From Acidobacteriaceae bacterium (GTDB lineage: Bacteria > Acidobacteriota > Terriglobia > Terriglobales > Acidobacteriaceae), in NCBI GenBank assembly GCA_003170825.1, contig PMYL01000017.1:1-64000 (forward strand): a stretch of 64,000 bases of DNA. The letters are read 5' to 3'. A program made the position numbers and the translations under genes. Shown here in pieces: positions 8,259-17,084 of the stretch. The notes below the pieces were generated by a model, which saw only the letters and a list, made by a program, of their open reading frames with translations, was not told where the DNA came from and ran no database searches. How positions within the stretch are numbered: position 1 is the stretch's first letter; every line of letters begins with the position of its first letter.

Positions 8259-10078
8259 GGCAGCACTCGATTCTTTTCGTTGCTCGCAGCGCCACTCATA
8301 CGGTCATGGATAGTGTCGAACAGGTGAAGGCCGGTATGCACTAAATCAACGCCTGTAGCATTGCCCTCGAAGTGCATCTCCATCTTGCCTGCATTCAGAG
8401 TGCCTGCGCCATTCAGGATTACATGGATGTAGCCGTCCAAGTCTTTCCACTGAGTACCGGCGTTATGCGCACCTGAGAGTAGGTCCAGAGCTGTCGTTAA
8501 CCCGCCCTGTTTATTTAGAGAGCCTTCCATAGCGTTGAACGCGCCTGGTTGCGTTTCATATAAAGAGCCGCGTCCTTGGCAGCTTCCTCCGCAATCGGAA
8601 ACAAATTTGCCTTGTACTCCGCTGAAAACCCCACTGCCATTGAGGTCCGTTTCGGCGCTATTATGAACGAACTGACCTCCTCCAGAGACTTTGCCATCAG
8701 CAGAAGAGAAGTGGAAGCCGCTGTCGTTGAAGGTCCCGCTGTACTTGTTCCCATTCTGATCAACAAGCCCGCCATCCTTACCGTTGCTCAGAATTGTAGC
8801 TGTGAATGAGCTCTTACCATTCGCATCTGTGCTCGTCGTGCCAAATATATTGTTTTGGCATCTAGCAGAGGTTTTCCCGCAACCTGTGATGTTGAAGTCT
8901 AGGCCGGTTGGATCGGTATTTGTGAGTGGATTGTTCCGCGCGTACGCGTACATATTCCACTGCTGTGGATCGGCCACTCTTTCGATTGTTCCGAACACCG
9001 GATCTGGCGACATGAAGCGGCCCATGCTGGAAGCATAGTACCTGGCCTCGAAGTAGTCGTTCCCTGATTCGGTATCTCGTTCTTTGCCGGTGAAGTGGTG
9101 TTCGGTGGCGTCGGGGCACGAGGCATAGCCGGGCACACTCACGGGGGTGAGTCCGTCGCCGAAGGGCAGGCCGGTGTAGGCGGAGATGCAGCCGCTGGCG
9201 CCGACCTCGACGCGCTTGGTGGCGAGCCAATCGCCAAGATAGAAGTAAGTGCCGGTGTCGTGATAAGTGGCTTGCAGTTGGCCGGCGGAGAAGGCGTTGG
9301 TGTGGCACCAGCCGTTTGCCGGGCAGCTCGTCGAATACTCGGTGACCTGCTCGCCGCCGGGCCCCAGCACCCAGCTTGTGGCGGGCGTGAAGTTGGTAGG
9401 CGCGAAGTTGCAACTGAAGGTGGCCAGCGAGCCTTTGGCCACCCTGGTCCCCGCCGCATCATACAGATACCCGGTCAGGAGGCCCACATAGTTCCTCACC
9501 GCGCACAGCCTGCCCTCGGCGTCGTAGAGATACGAGTTGAGCCCGTCGCCGATCACGTCTCCCGCCGCGTCATACGTCATCGACGCCACCTGGTTGCTGG
9601 AAGCAGTATAGTACGCCGTGCTGGAAGACGGCACCGAGTGCGCCGGCGCGCCGCTCTGCGTCATGCCGGTGCGGTTGCCGAAGGGGTCGTAGCCGAAGCC
9701 GGTCTGCAAGCCCGCGTAGTAATTCTCCATTCCCGGCAAGGCGGACGCCGTCGCCGACGCCCCCACTAGCCGGTTCAGGTTGTCGTAGGCGTAGGTCCAC
9801 GTCCCGGTCACCGAATCCGCCACATTCAACAGGTTGCCGTTGGGCGCGAAGCTGCCCGCGTTGGGCATGGAGTAGCTGTAAAGCACCTGGCCGGTCGTGT
9901 TCGAGCCGCCGCTCATGTTGGCGGCGCTCACCGAGAAGCCGGGCGTGGAGAAGTGCGCCGTGTCGGTCTCGGTTGCGGTCGCCGTCACTGCCCAGTTGGT
10001 CTCCGGCCCGACGAGAAGGCTGGCCAGATTGACGGTGGCTGTGGCGAGGACGCCCACGGAAGCCACAGACGCAAGCAA
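8255..10078 (-). CDS. Orphan Rhs/YD core with alternative C-terminal tip
   Basis: 607 codons from a TTG at 10078; whether it is translated on its own is unclear, since no good ribosome binding site is seen. Residues about 10-365 are nearly identical to residues about 1445-1800 of the long Rhs protein upstream, including YDNLNRL, YDAEGRL and the core signature HHFTGKERDTESGNDYFEAR ending SMGRFMSPDP. After DPTGLDFN the sequence is unrelated to the other tip: about 235 residues, with Cys in ITGCGKTSARCQ and DCGGSCQG, rich in Gly, Ser and Asn. There is no signal peptide, because the N-terminus is the recombination junction. An 8-bp hairpin (10075-10082 with 10093-10100) separates it from the upstream partner gene. 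It matches the orphan Rhs-CT modules that can be swapped onto the full-length protein by recombination (family knowledge). Confidence 0.75.
   Translation of the reverse strand: MLASVASVGVLATATVNLASLLVGPETNWAVTATATETDTAHFSTPGFSVSAANMSGGSNTTGQVLYSYSMPNAGSFAPNGNLLNVADSVTGTWTYAYDNLNRLVGASATASALPGMENYYAGLQTGFGYDPFGNRTGMTQSGAPAHSVPSSSTAYYTASSNQVASMTYDAAGDVIGDGLNSYLYDAEGRLCAVRNYVGLLTGYLYDAAGTRVAKGSLATFSCNFAPTNFTPATSWVLGPGGEQVTEYSTSCPANGWCHTNAFSAGQLQATYHDTGTYFYLGDWLATKRVEVGASGCISAYTGLPFGDGLTPVSVPGYASCPDATEHHFTGKERDTESGNDYFEARYYASSMGRFMSPDPVFGTIERVADPQQWNMYAYARNNPLTNTDPTGLDFNITGCGKTSARCQNNIFGTTSTDANGKSSFTATILSNGKDGGLVDQNGNKYSGTFNDSGFHFSSADGKVSGGGQFVHNSAETDLNGSGVFSGVQGKFVSDCGGSCQGRGSLYETQPGAFNAMEGSLNKQGGLTTALDLLSGAHNAGTQWKDLDGYIHVILNGAGTLNAGKMEMHFEGNATGVDLVHTGLHLFDTIHDRMSGAASNEKNRVLP
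9036..10046 (-). repeat. 1,011-bp direct repeat, copy 2 (orphan Rhs core)
   Basis: This block aligns to 11384-12394 at a constant offset of 2,348 bases with no net indel and very few differences, apart from one diverged patch around 9302-9342. Its left edge is at the RHS core signature and its right edge at codons for ATATVNLAS. Confidence 0.85.
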
Positions 10079-10120
10079 GCCGCCCCGGAGGACGGCTTGC
10101 GGTTGTTCACAACAGCGGCA

Positions 10121-10648
10121 TCATGGGCATTCAACTTCAGGGCTGCTAATAGTGACTTGCGCGTCGCGGTTGCCGATGGACTCTGTCACATTCCAGGTAT
10201 TGATCTGCATCCGCAAACGCTCATCCTTCTGGATACCGAAGAACGCTTTATCGAAATTGAACACGAAATACACCGTCTTCTGGGGTTCGACCAAGAGGCG
10301 TTTTTGTACTGTATCGGGTTCGGCTCCCATGACTGCTAAGAGTCCCTTGCGAGGCTTTGCTGGGACCCACTCTCCCCGGCGCAGAACTTCCAGATGAGCG
10401 TCCCCAGAACAAAAGAAATATTCACCTGCTCCGTTTTCACCGCAGTAAGGAATCGCGATTGGCTTGTCGGCGGCATGGACCTCTATTCGGAGACCTATAA
10501 CCGCCGTGGCTTCGATGTTTGTAATCCCACTGCTCTTTTGCTCTTGTCCAGCACCGAAAGCAACCCTCTCTGTCAAGCACGCAAGGATACCGACGGTCAG
10601 GACAAGAACGAGTAATTCACGCACGAACTTAGCATCACGAGGGCTCAT
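10121..10648 (-). CDS. Small exported protein, partner/immunity candidate of the Rhs protein
   Basis: 175 residues. The N-terminus MSPRDAKFVRELLVLVLTVG followed by ILACLTERVAFGAG is a signal peptide or signal anchor with probable cleavage after FGA. The mature part, about 140 residues, has short beta segments (IGLRIEVHAADKPIAIPYCG, VYFVFNFDKAFFGIQ) and three Cys; no family is recognised. The ATG at 10648 overlaps the TGA of the 2024-residue Rhs gene in the sequence ATGA, so the two are coupled. Position immediately after a polymorphic Rhs tip is the usual place of the immunity gene (family knowledge). Export to the periplasm would imply that the toxin acts outside the cytoplasm (inference). 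Confidence 0.7.
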   Translation of the reverse strand: MSPRDAKFVRELLVLVLTVGILACLTERVAFGAGQEQKSSGITNIEATAVIGLRIEVHAADKPIAIPYCGENGAGEYFFCSGDAHLEVLRRGEWVPAKPRKGLLAVMGAEPDTVQKRLLVEPQKTVYFVFNFDKAFFGIQKDERLRMQINTWNVTESIGNRDAQVTISSPEVECP

Positions 10649-13600
10649 TGTTGGGGGTTATCCTTCACTTTCGGGGTCTTCTCGTATTGACTTCCATTAG
10701 GGTTAACGTAGATGGACTCTGTTGCACCCATCTGCGTTTGGGCAGCTCCGCCTGCGTCAGGTACGCTTCCGTCCTTGGCCAAGACGTCGGCAAATGCTGC
10801 AGCTCCGGCGTCTCCTACTGGGGCACTGACATTGCCGGAGAGACCCGCGAATTCCGTACTCGTGTACTGGGAAGCAAGGTCCTGACTATTGCACGCAAAT
10901 GCTGCGACGCTCTGCGCGTCGATAGATGACGGTGTTGACGACCTCTCGCCCATGCCTCCTGTAGAGTCCACACCATTCTTGTAGCTGGCCGCAGTGCCTA
11001 CAGCTTCCTGACCAGTCAATTGAACGGACTTAGCAATGTTCCGCGTGTCACCGGCCACATCGACCGTGTGCCCAACAAAAACAATTTTTGCATCCCCATT
11101 CTTCAGGGCATCCAAATACGCTCCTCTCGTAGCTGCCGAGCCGTTCAACACCTTCATGGTATTTCCGTTGGCTTTAGCGTCTCGGATGGCTTTATTCCAC
11201 GCCGCACCGTTGGTCTTCGCTTCGGGCCGGAAGACGTAGATGTCCCACAACCCATTCGGGTCAACCAAAGCAAGTGGGTTGTTGATGACGTACGCATAGC
11301 GATTCCACCGCTGCGGGTTCGGCAAAATGCGCTTCAATGTCATATCCGGATCGGGCGACATCCATCTCCCCATCGAACTCGCGTAGTACCTAGCCTCGAA
11401 GTAGTCGTTACCCGATTCGGCATCGTATTCTTTGCCGGTGAAGTGGTGTTCGGTGGCGTCAACGCACGATGCATAGCCGCGCACACTCACGGGGGTGAGT
11501 CCGTCGCCGAAGGGCAGGCCGGCGTAGGCGGAGATGCAGCCGCTGGCGCCGACCTCGACGCGCTTGGTGGCGAGCCAATCGCCAAGATAGAAGTAAGTGC
11601 CGGTGTCGTGATAAGTGGCTTGCAGTTGGCCGGCGGAGAAGGCGTTGGTGTGCGCCCAGGCGCTCGCCCCGCCGCTCACCGCATACTCGGTGACCTGCTC
11701 GCCGCCCGGCCCCAGCACCCAACTTGTGGCGGGCGTGAAGTTGGTAGGCGCGAAGTTGCAACTGAAGGTGGCCAGCGAGCCTTTGGCCACGCGCGTCCCC
11801 GCCGCGTCGTAGAGATACCCGGTCAGCACGCCCACATAGTTCCTCACCGCGCACAGCCGGCCCTCGGCGTCGTACAGATACGAGTTGAGCCCGTCGTAGA
11901 TCACGTCTCCCGCCGCGTCATACGTCATCGACGCCACCTGGTTGCTGGAAGCAGTATAGTACGCCGTGCTGGAAGACGGCACCGAGTGCGCCGGCGTGCC
12001 GCCCTGCGTCATGACGGTGCGGTTGCCGAAGGCGTCGTAGCCGAAGCCGGTCTGCAAGCCCGCGTAGTAATTCTCCATTCCCTGCAAGGCGGACGCAACC
12101 GCCGCCGCCCCCACCAGCCGGTTCAGGTTGTCGTACGTGTAGGTCCACGCCCCGGTCACCGAATCCGCCACATTCAACAGGTTGCCGTTGGGCGCGAAGC
12201 TGCCCGCGTTGGGCATGGAGTAGCTGTAAAGCACCTGGCCGGTCGTGTTCGAGCCGCCGCTCATGTTGGCGGCGCTCACCGAGAAGCCGGGCGTGGAGAA
12301 GTGCGCCGTGTCGGTCTCGGTTGCGGTCGCCGTCACTGCCCAGTTGGTCTCCGGCCCGACGAGACGGCTGGCCAGATTGACGGTGGCTGTGGCGCCGCTG
12401 CCGGAAGGAGTTGCCACGACGTAGCCGCCCGCCGCCGCGTTGATGGCCGATGCCAGGCTCGACGCCACACTGGAGGCCGTGCTTCCCTGGCCCCAGTTCG
12501 CCTGCGCCGCCGCGCCGTTCACGTTCACGGTGACGGACATAGTGCCCGTGTCGTAGAAGGTGCCTCCGGTCTGGCCGCCTTGCAGCGAGGCTCCGGAACT
12601 CTGGTACGAAAAGTCGCCCGAGCCGTTCGAATAAGTGGAAACGGTAAACGGATAATTGCCGCCCGGTCCCGCAACCACCGCCGTGATGGTGATCGTGCTG
12701 CCGCTGGCCACCGCCGTCACCGGCGAGCCGGAGACGTTGAGCGCCGCCGCCAGCCCCGCGGCAATCGTTGATCCGGTCGAAGTGGAGTTGAAGCTGGCCG
12801 CGGCCGTAAAGGGCGGAGATGACCCAATCGTCACGTATATCCAGCCGGAGTCGGGAATCAACGGATTGCCGCAGGTGGTATAGGTGGTGTACGGGTTGGT
12901 AATTGTCGTGCATGTTGGGTGCATTCCGTCGCCGCCGGAAAAGCTCACCCCACCGGTGCCGTGCGTTGTCGGCGTGGTTACCGGCGCGGCATCGGTTCCG
13001 CTGATGGTGATGGAGCCCGCGCTGGGCGTGCCTGTGATTTCGGCATTGCCCGAGGCGTAGAGCTGATTGTTTGTCCGGCCGCGGTTGTCGTAACCGCGCT
13101 GGAGAGTGGCCATGGTTGTCAGGTTCGAAGGATTCACGCCGATGGAGGCGTTTACCAGGCCCATGGGGCCGTAGGCGGGAGAAGAACCGGTCGAGGCCTG
13201 GAAGAGCGTTGCCGGATGCGTAGCGCTGTCGGACCAACTGCTGCCGGCGGTGAGCAGCCGCTCCGCATTGTCGTATACATAGGAGAGCATGACCGGCTGG
13301 CCCGCGGGCGTTGTCGAGCCGGAAGTTGGCGCATTCGACGGGAAGGTGGCGGAAATCGTCTTGCCTCCCAGGTCGTAGCCGTAGGCCAGATTGTAGGTGG
13401 AGACGCCGCAGTTGGCCGGAGTGCATTGCTGCTCGTTCCTGAGACGCCCCATCGGATCGTAGGCATACGTGCTGGTGGTGGCCAGGACGGTCGAACCGTT
13501 GCTGACCGTTGCCTGCGTCAGCTCGCCGATGTCGTTGGAGTTCCCCGGAATGGACGATTTGTCGTAGGTAAAGGAGACCGGCGGGGTCGAGTCGGAGTAG

Positions 13601-16600
13601 CTCTTGCTCAGAACCCGATTCAGCGCGTCATAGGCGTAATTGATGCTGATGCCGCGATTGTCGGTCTTCTTCAAAACGTTGCTGTTGTTGTCGTAGAGGT
13701 AGCTGATGGTTCCGGTTTCCGGGTTGTATGCCGACAAAAGCCGCGACAAAGCATCGTAGGTGAAGATTCTCACATGGTCGCCGGACGAGCCGCTTGGCCC
13801 GCCCCATTGATTCACCGTGAGCAGGTTGCCCAGCGTGTCATAGGAATAATCCGTCTCCAGGGTGGGCGCTGCCGAGCTGCTCGTGGTCCCAGGGGGCTCC
13901 TTAACCTGCGTCAGCCAGTCCGCGGCATTGTAAGTCCGGCGCCAATGATTCCCTACCTCGTCGTAGGAGTCGATCACATTGCCGTTGATCGACCAGGTTT
14001 GGGCGGAGCCGTCCGGATTTGTTTTGGTAGTCAGCCTGCCGATCGCGTCGTACGCATACTGCGTCCATCCATCCGTCGCCTGGGAGCTGTTGCAGTGCGG
14101 ATTGCTGACGGCGTTCACCCTGCTCAACAAGTCGTAGGCCGTGTTCACGGTGAGGGATCCGCAAATGGTGTCAATGGGAGTAGTCGCAGTGCTTACGCTC
14201 ACTTTTCTCCCCACACCGTCCAAATTGGTCGTCGTGACCTTGTTGGGAGACGGACTCTCGACAACCGTGGTGATGATCTGATTTTGATTTGGATAGGCGT
14301 TGGTCGTTGTGCCGCCATCCGGTCTTGTCGTAACCCATGGCCGCATCCGGGGATCGTAGGTTTGCTCGGTCAGATTCTTGTTCTGATCCGACTTTGCGAT
14401 CATGAGCCCGGTGTTGACATCCTGATACTGCGTCGTCACATGAGAAACGGTGCCGGTGGAGGGCATGGTCGTGGTAGTAAGAAAAGCGGCACCCGAATCA
14501 ACATTCAAGGGTGCGGCGGAGTTGCTGTAGGTATAGCTTGTCGGAAAGACTTTGCCATCGACTGTCATCGTCGGCTGGCCCAGAATGTTGTAGTCGGCAA
14601 AGGTGGTAATTGAGGCAGTGCAAGGTGCCGAACTGGGTCCGGAACATTTGCTGACGCTCGTCGGCAGTCCTCGCAATGTAGTGCCGATTCCGTAGTTCGT
14701 GTTGTCGTGATTCGTAGTCCACCCGGCGCTCATAAGGCTGTTTTGCCAGGAGGGAAACTGCTGGAATTGATCGTAGGCCGTCGTGGTCTGCGCCACCAGC
14801 GCAGACGCGGAGTTGTAGACGGACACCTGGCTCACGCGGTCGGCGATATTCGCGGCCGAGTACAAGGATGCGTTTGGGCTGGCCGGGCAGGTCTGGGTCT
14901 TCCCGAACGGGTTGTATAAATAGCAATACTGCGTGTTGCTCAGCAGCGCCCCGTGAGTGCCGGAACCCGCGGAACCATAGTCGTAAACCACCTTCGAGGC
15001 TACGTTTCCCTTGGTTGTTACAGTTGGAGGTCCTCCGGAACAGGATGCGCCCGCAGGAGGCGCACCATCGTAGGTGGTGTCTGTCTCCGTGGTTAATCCC
15101 GAAGAATTCCAGGTGAGTATATCGCTTGTGGGCAGATATGTGCCGTTCGCCAAGTAACTTCCATAGAAGGTATAGCCGATGGTTTTCGTAGCAATCGGGT
15201 TGTTGGCGGATTGAGACCCGTTGTAGCTGACCTCTTGCGTCACAAGCGGTGAGGGGGAACCACAGTTAGCGTTCAGCGAGCCAAACGTGTAAGCTGTGTC
15301 GTTCATGTTGGGATCGGTCACGGTTCTGGTGCTGACTGAGGCGACAGGATATTGAAACTGCCATGTGCTGGACTGCCCGTTCGCGGTTACGGTTCTCGAC
15401 AGGACTTGCCGGCCCATGATTCCGCTTCCTATCGGCGTGACCCCGCCCCACATGTAGCTGATGGTACCCCCCGTGGGAAGCGTGATGGAGCTTATCTCTC
15501 CAAGGCTGTCCGGCAGATAGTTTATCGTATAAGTGTCTCCGTTTTGCAGCATGATCGAAGCCGGCAGATACGTCACCACGGGCGCGGCTGGTGTTCCAAT
15601 CTGCACGCCGCAGGTTCCAGTATTGCCCATACATAACAATGGGAGATCGATCGTGACAGGCGCGTACGTTATGGAAATGGTTCGAGGTGTGTTGGTCTGG
15701 TCCACATAGCTGATCTTTTGCGGCTCGTTGGCATACGCTTCCCCGACCAGGCTCATATTGAATCCCGAACTTCCGGTCTCCATAATTGTTCTGCCAACGG
15801 TATCTGTAAAGCAGTATGCGCTTTCGCATTGTGTATAAAAGGGGCTACTTGGTAGTGCTCCTACGCTGATCATGTTGCCATTGCTGTCCTCGACCTTTGC
15901 CAGCCCGCTGTATTGGATGATGGGCGGCCCGACAACTTCAGATGTCCCCCCGGGCGGTGGTGAAGTGACGGGGTTCGGAGTCAGCCAGGCGCCAACCATC
16001 CCCGAACCGCCCGGACCGCCCAACGTGTACTGCCTGCCATGCTTGTCGGTAAGGCTTACCACACTGCCTGCGCCGGTCAGAGTCAGGTTGTAGCCGGTCG
16101 CATCCTGCGAATACGAGTCGAGGGAGATAAGTTCGCCTGGAATGCATGAACCCACCTCTCCGTCAGGATTCGACCCACTCCCGGGCGCTCCAGGACCCAG
16201 TTCGTAACCCGAAACCGGGAACGTGTGCCCGGTGCCGTCTGGGTCGGTAAAATTCATGTAGTTCAGGTAATAGAAAACCCCACCCCAATATCCTCCGTTA
16301 ACGGGCGCCGGACACGTCCAATTCTCCTGATGGGTTCCGAACTTGAGAACGCCGGAGAGCGGATCGCTGACCTGCGCGAAGCCGTTCCTGCCCATGGTGA
16401 TTTGCGTCCACTGCTGGGGAGAGCTGGCCGATCCGTAGGTGACCTGAGTCGTATTGAACAACTGGGTGTCGTTGACGAAGTGAATGTCGGTGTCCATGCC
16501 GATGCCGGGCAGATGAAGCAGGGGGATGTCAACGTGGAGGTTCCCATTCTGCAACTGCACCGAATCGATGGAACCGCCGCTGAACACCCCGGTGGACGGC

Positions 16601-16719
16601 AACCCGACATTGTTTACGTTCGGCGTGTAGGCCGCTTGGGCAGTGGATGAGACCGGGTGCAGGAGGGAGATGGCGGCGATGAAAGCCAGGACAAGTCTGC
16701 TTGCGTAGTTCGAATTCAT
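10645..16719 (-). CDS. Sec-exported Rhs/YD-repeat protein with variable C-terminal tip
   Basis: 2024 residues from the ATG at 16719, chosen because AGAGGA lies upstream and the N-terminus is then a signal peptide (residues 1-29, ending SSTAQA). Residues 30-760 form an N-terminal beta region. About 760-1265 hold YD repeats (YDAIGRL, YDTLGNL, YDALSRL, YDPMGRL, YDNAERL, YDNRGRT). About 1265-1490 is an insert with two copies of an Ala/Ser/Thr-rich module (STGSTIAAGLAAALN and STASSVASSLASAIN). A second YD block and the RHS core signature (HHFTGKEYDAESGNDYFEAR, then SMGRWMSPDP) end near 1792. The last 230 residues after DPNGLWDI are the variable tip and carry VFVGHT and AFACNS. No PAAR or VgrG is present, so export is Sec-based as in WapA-like proteins. 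The next gene overlaps by ATGA. Confidence 0.88.
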   Translation of the reverse strand: MNSNYASRLVLAFIAAISLLHPVSSTAQAAYTPNVNNVGLPSTGVFSGGSIDSVQLQNGNLHVDIPLLHLPGIGMDTDIHFVNDTQLFNTTQVTYGSASSPQQWTQITMGRNGFAQVSDPLSGVLKFGTHQENWTCPAPVNGGYWGGVFYYLNYMNFTDPDGTGHTFPVSGYELGPGAPGSGSNPDGEVGSCIPGELISLDSYSQDATGYNLTLTGAGSVVSLTDKHGRQYTLGGPGGSGMVGAWLTPNPVTSPPPGGTSEVVGPPIIQYSGLAKVEDSNGNMISVGALPSSPFYTQCESAYCFTDTVGRTIMETGSSGFNMSLVGEAYANEPQKISYVDQTNTPRTISITYAPVTIDLPLLCMGNTGTCGVQIGTPAAPVVTYLPASIMLQNGDTYTINYLPDSLGEISSITLPTGGTISYMWGGVTPIGSGIMGRQVLSRTVTANGQSSTWQFQYPVASVSTRTVTDPNMNDTAYTFGSLNANCGSPSPLVTQEVSYNGSQSANNPIATKTIGYTFYGSYLANGTYLPTSDILTWNSSGLTTETDTTYDGAPPAGASCSGGPPTVTTKGNVASKVVYDYGSAGSGTHGALLSNTQYCYLYNPFGKTQTCPASPNASLYSAANIADRVSQVSVYNSASALVAQTTTAYDQFQQFPSWQNSLMSAGWTTNHDNTNYGIGTTLRGLPTSVSKCSGPSSAPCTASITTFADYNILGQPTMTVDGKVFPTSYTYSNSAAPLNVDSGAAFLTTTTMPSTGTVSHVTTQYQDVNTGLMIAKSDQNKNLTEQTYDPRMRPWVTTRPDGGTTTNAYPNQNQIITTVVESPSPNKVTTTNLDGVGRKVSVSTATTPIDTICGSLTVNTAYDLLSRVNAVSNPHCNSSQATDGWTQYAYDAIGRLTTKTNPDGSAQTWSINGNVIDSYDEVGNHWRRTYNAADWLTQVKEPPGTTSSSAAPTLETDYSYDTLGNLLTVNQWGGPSGSSGDHVRIFTYDALSRLLSAYNPETGTISYLYDNNSNVLKKTDNRGISINYAYDALNRVLSKSYSDSTPPVSFTYDKSSIPGNSNDIGELTQATVSNGSTVLATTSTYAYDPMGRLRNEQQCTPANCGVSTYNLAYGYDLGGKTISATFPSNAPTSGSTTPAGQPVMLSYVYDNAERLLTAGSSWSDSATHPATLFQASTGSSPAYGPMGLVNASIGVNPSNLTTMATLQRGYDNRGRTNNQLYASGNAEITGTPSAGSITISGTDAAPVTTPTTHGTGGVSFSGGDGMHPTCTTITNPYTTYTTCGNPLIPDSGWIYVTIGSSPPFTAAASFNSTSTGSTIAAGLAAALNVSGSPVTAVASGSTITITAVVAGPGGNYPFTVSTYSNGSGDFSYQSSGASLQGGQTGGTFYDTGTMSVTVNVNGAAAQANWGQGSTASSVASSLASAINAAAGGYVVATPSGSGATATVNLASRLVGPETNWAVTATATETDTAHFSTPGFSVSAANMSGGSNTTGQVLYSYSMPNAGSFAPNGNLLNVADSVTGAWTYTYDNLNRLVGAAAVASALQGMENYYAGLQTGFGYDAFGNRTVMTQGGTPAHSVPSSSTAYYTASSNQVASMTYDAAGDVIYDGLNSYLYDAEGRLCAVRNYVGVLTGYLYDAAGTRVAKGSLATFSCNFAPTNFTPATSWVLGPGGEQVTEYAVSGGASAWAHTNAFSAGQLQATYHDTGTYFYLGDWLATKRVEVGASGCISAYAGLPFGDGLTPVSVRGYASCVDATEHHFTGKEYDAESGNDYFEARYYASSMGRWMSPDPDMTLKRILPNPQRWNRYAYVINNPLALVDPNGLWDIYVFRPEAKTNGAAWNKAIRDAKANGNTMKVLNGSAATRGAYLDALKNGDAKIVFVGHTVDVAGDTRNIAKSVQLTGQEAVGTAASYKNGVDSTGGMGERSSTPSSIDAQSVAAFACNSQDLASQYTSTEFAGLSGNVSAPVGDAGAAAFADVLAKDGSVPDAGGAAQTQMGATESIYVNPNGSQYEKTPKVKDNPQQ
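11384..12394 (-). repeat. 1,011-bp direct repeat, copy 1 (full-length Rhs core)
   Basis: Partner of 9036-10046 at constant offset 2,348. It encodes the last insert module, the terminal YD block and the RHS core up to the variable tip. Recombination between the copies would exchange the tip-plus-partner cassettes and delete or invert nothing else. Confidence 0.85.
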
Positions 16720-16817
16720 GAAAGGCGTTCCTCTGTTCTTCGACGCCTGAGCACCATTGCGGGGTCTCACGTGTCTGCGTTGAATGAGAGCCAAGGCTTT
16801 CACTTTTGTTTAGCCAG

Positions 16818-16846
16818 ATATTGCCCGGCGTGGCCCATTTTGTCAA
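16818..16846 (-). promoter_or_regulatory. Candidate sigma-70 promoter of the Rhs gene
   Basis: On the minus strand TTGACA (16846-16841) is a perfect -35 box. A 17-base spacer leads to CAATAT (16823-16818) as a weaker -10. The predicted leader is about 95 bases to the ATG at 16719. The surrounding 16804-17084 is AT-rich and contains no gene. Confidence 0.45.
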
Positions 16847-17084
16847 TGGTTAATTCTATTTATCACACGCCGATGTGCAGGTAACCAGTATTAGTAATGA
16901 TTTAGGTAATAACTATTCTGACAATTTTCTGGAATCTTCGCGTGTGCTCGGAGCGTAAAGCCAAGCGCATATGGCTCTGGGAGATGATGGCCAGGAGGCG
17001 CGGTGTCTGGACTGAAACGGGTCACGGTTGCCACAGCGTCTGCCTCTTTGCAGCAATGTTTCTACTTTATAGCGCGAGAGACGG

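Noticed and set aside
11020-12771. Long plus-strand frame (583 codons) across the Rhs gene
   Set aside because: It is antisense to the strongly supported Rhs core, rich in Arg, Gly, Ala and Val as expected from GC-rich shadow frames, with no domain.
12919-14613. Long plus-strand frame (564 codons) across the Rhs YD repeats
   Set aside because: Antisense shadow of the YD-repeat region; no start signal and no recognisable motif.
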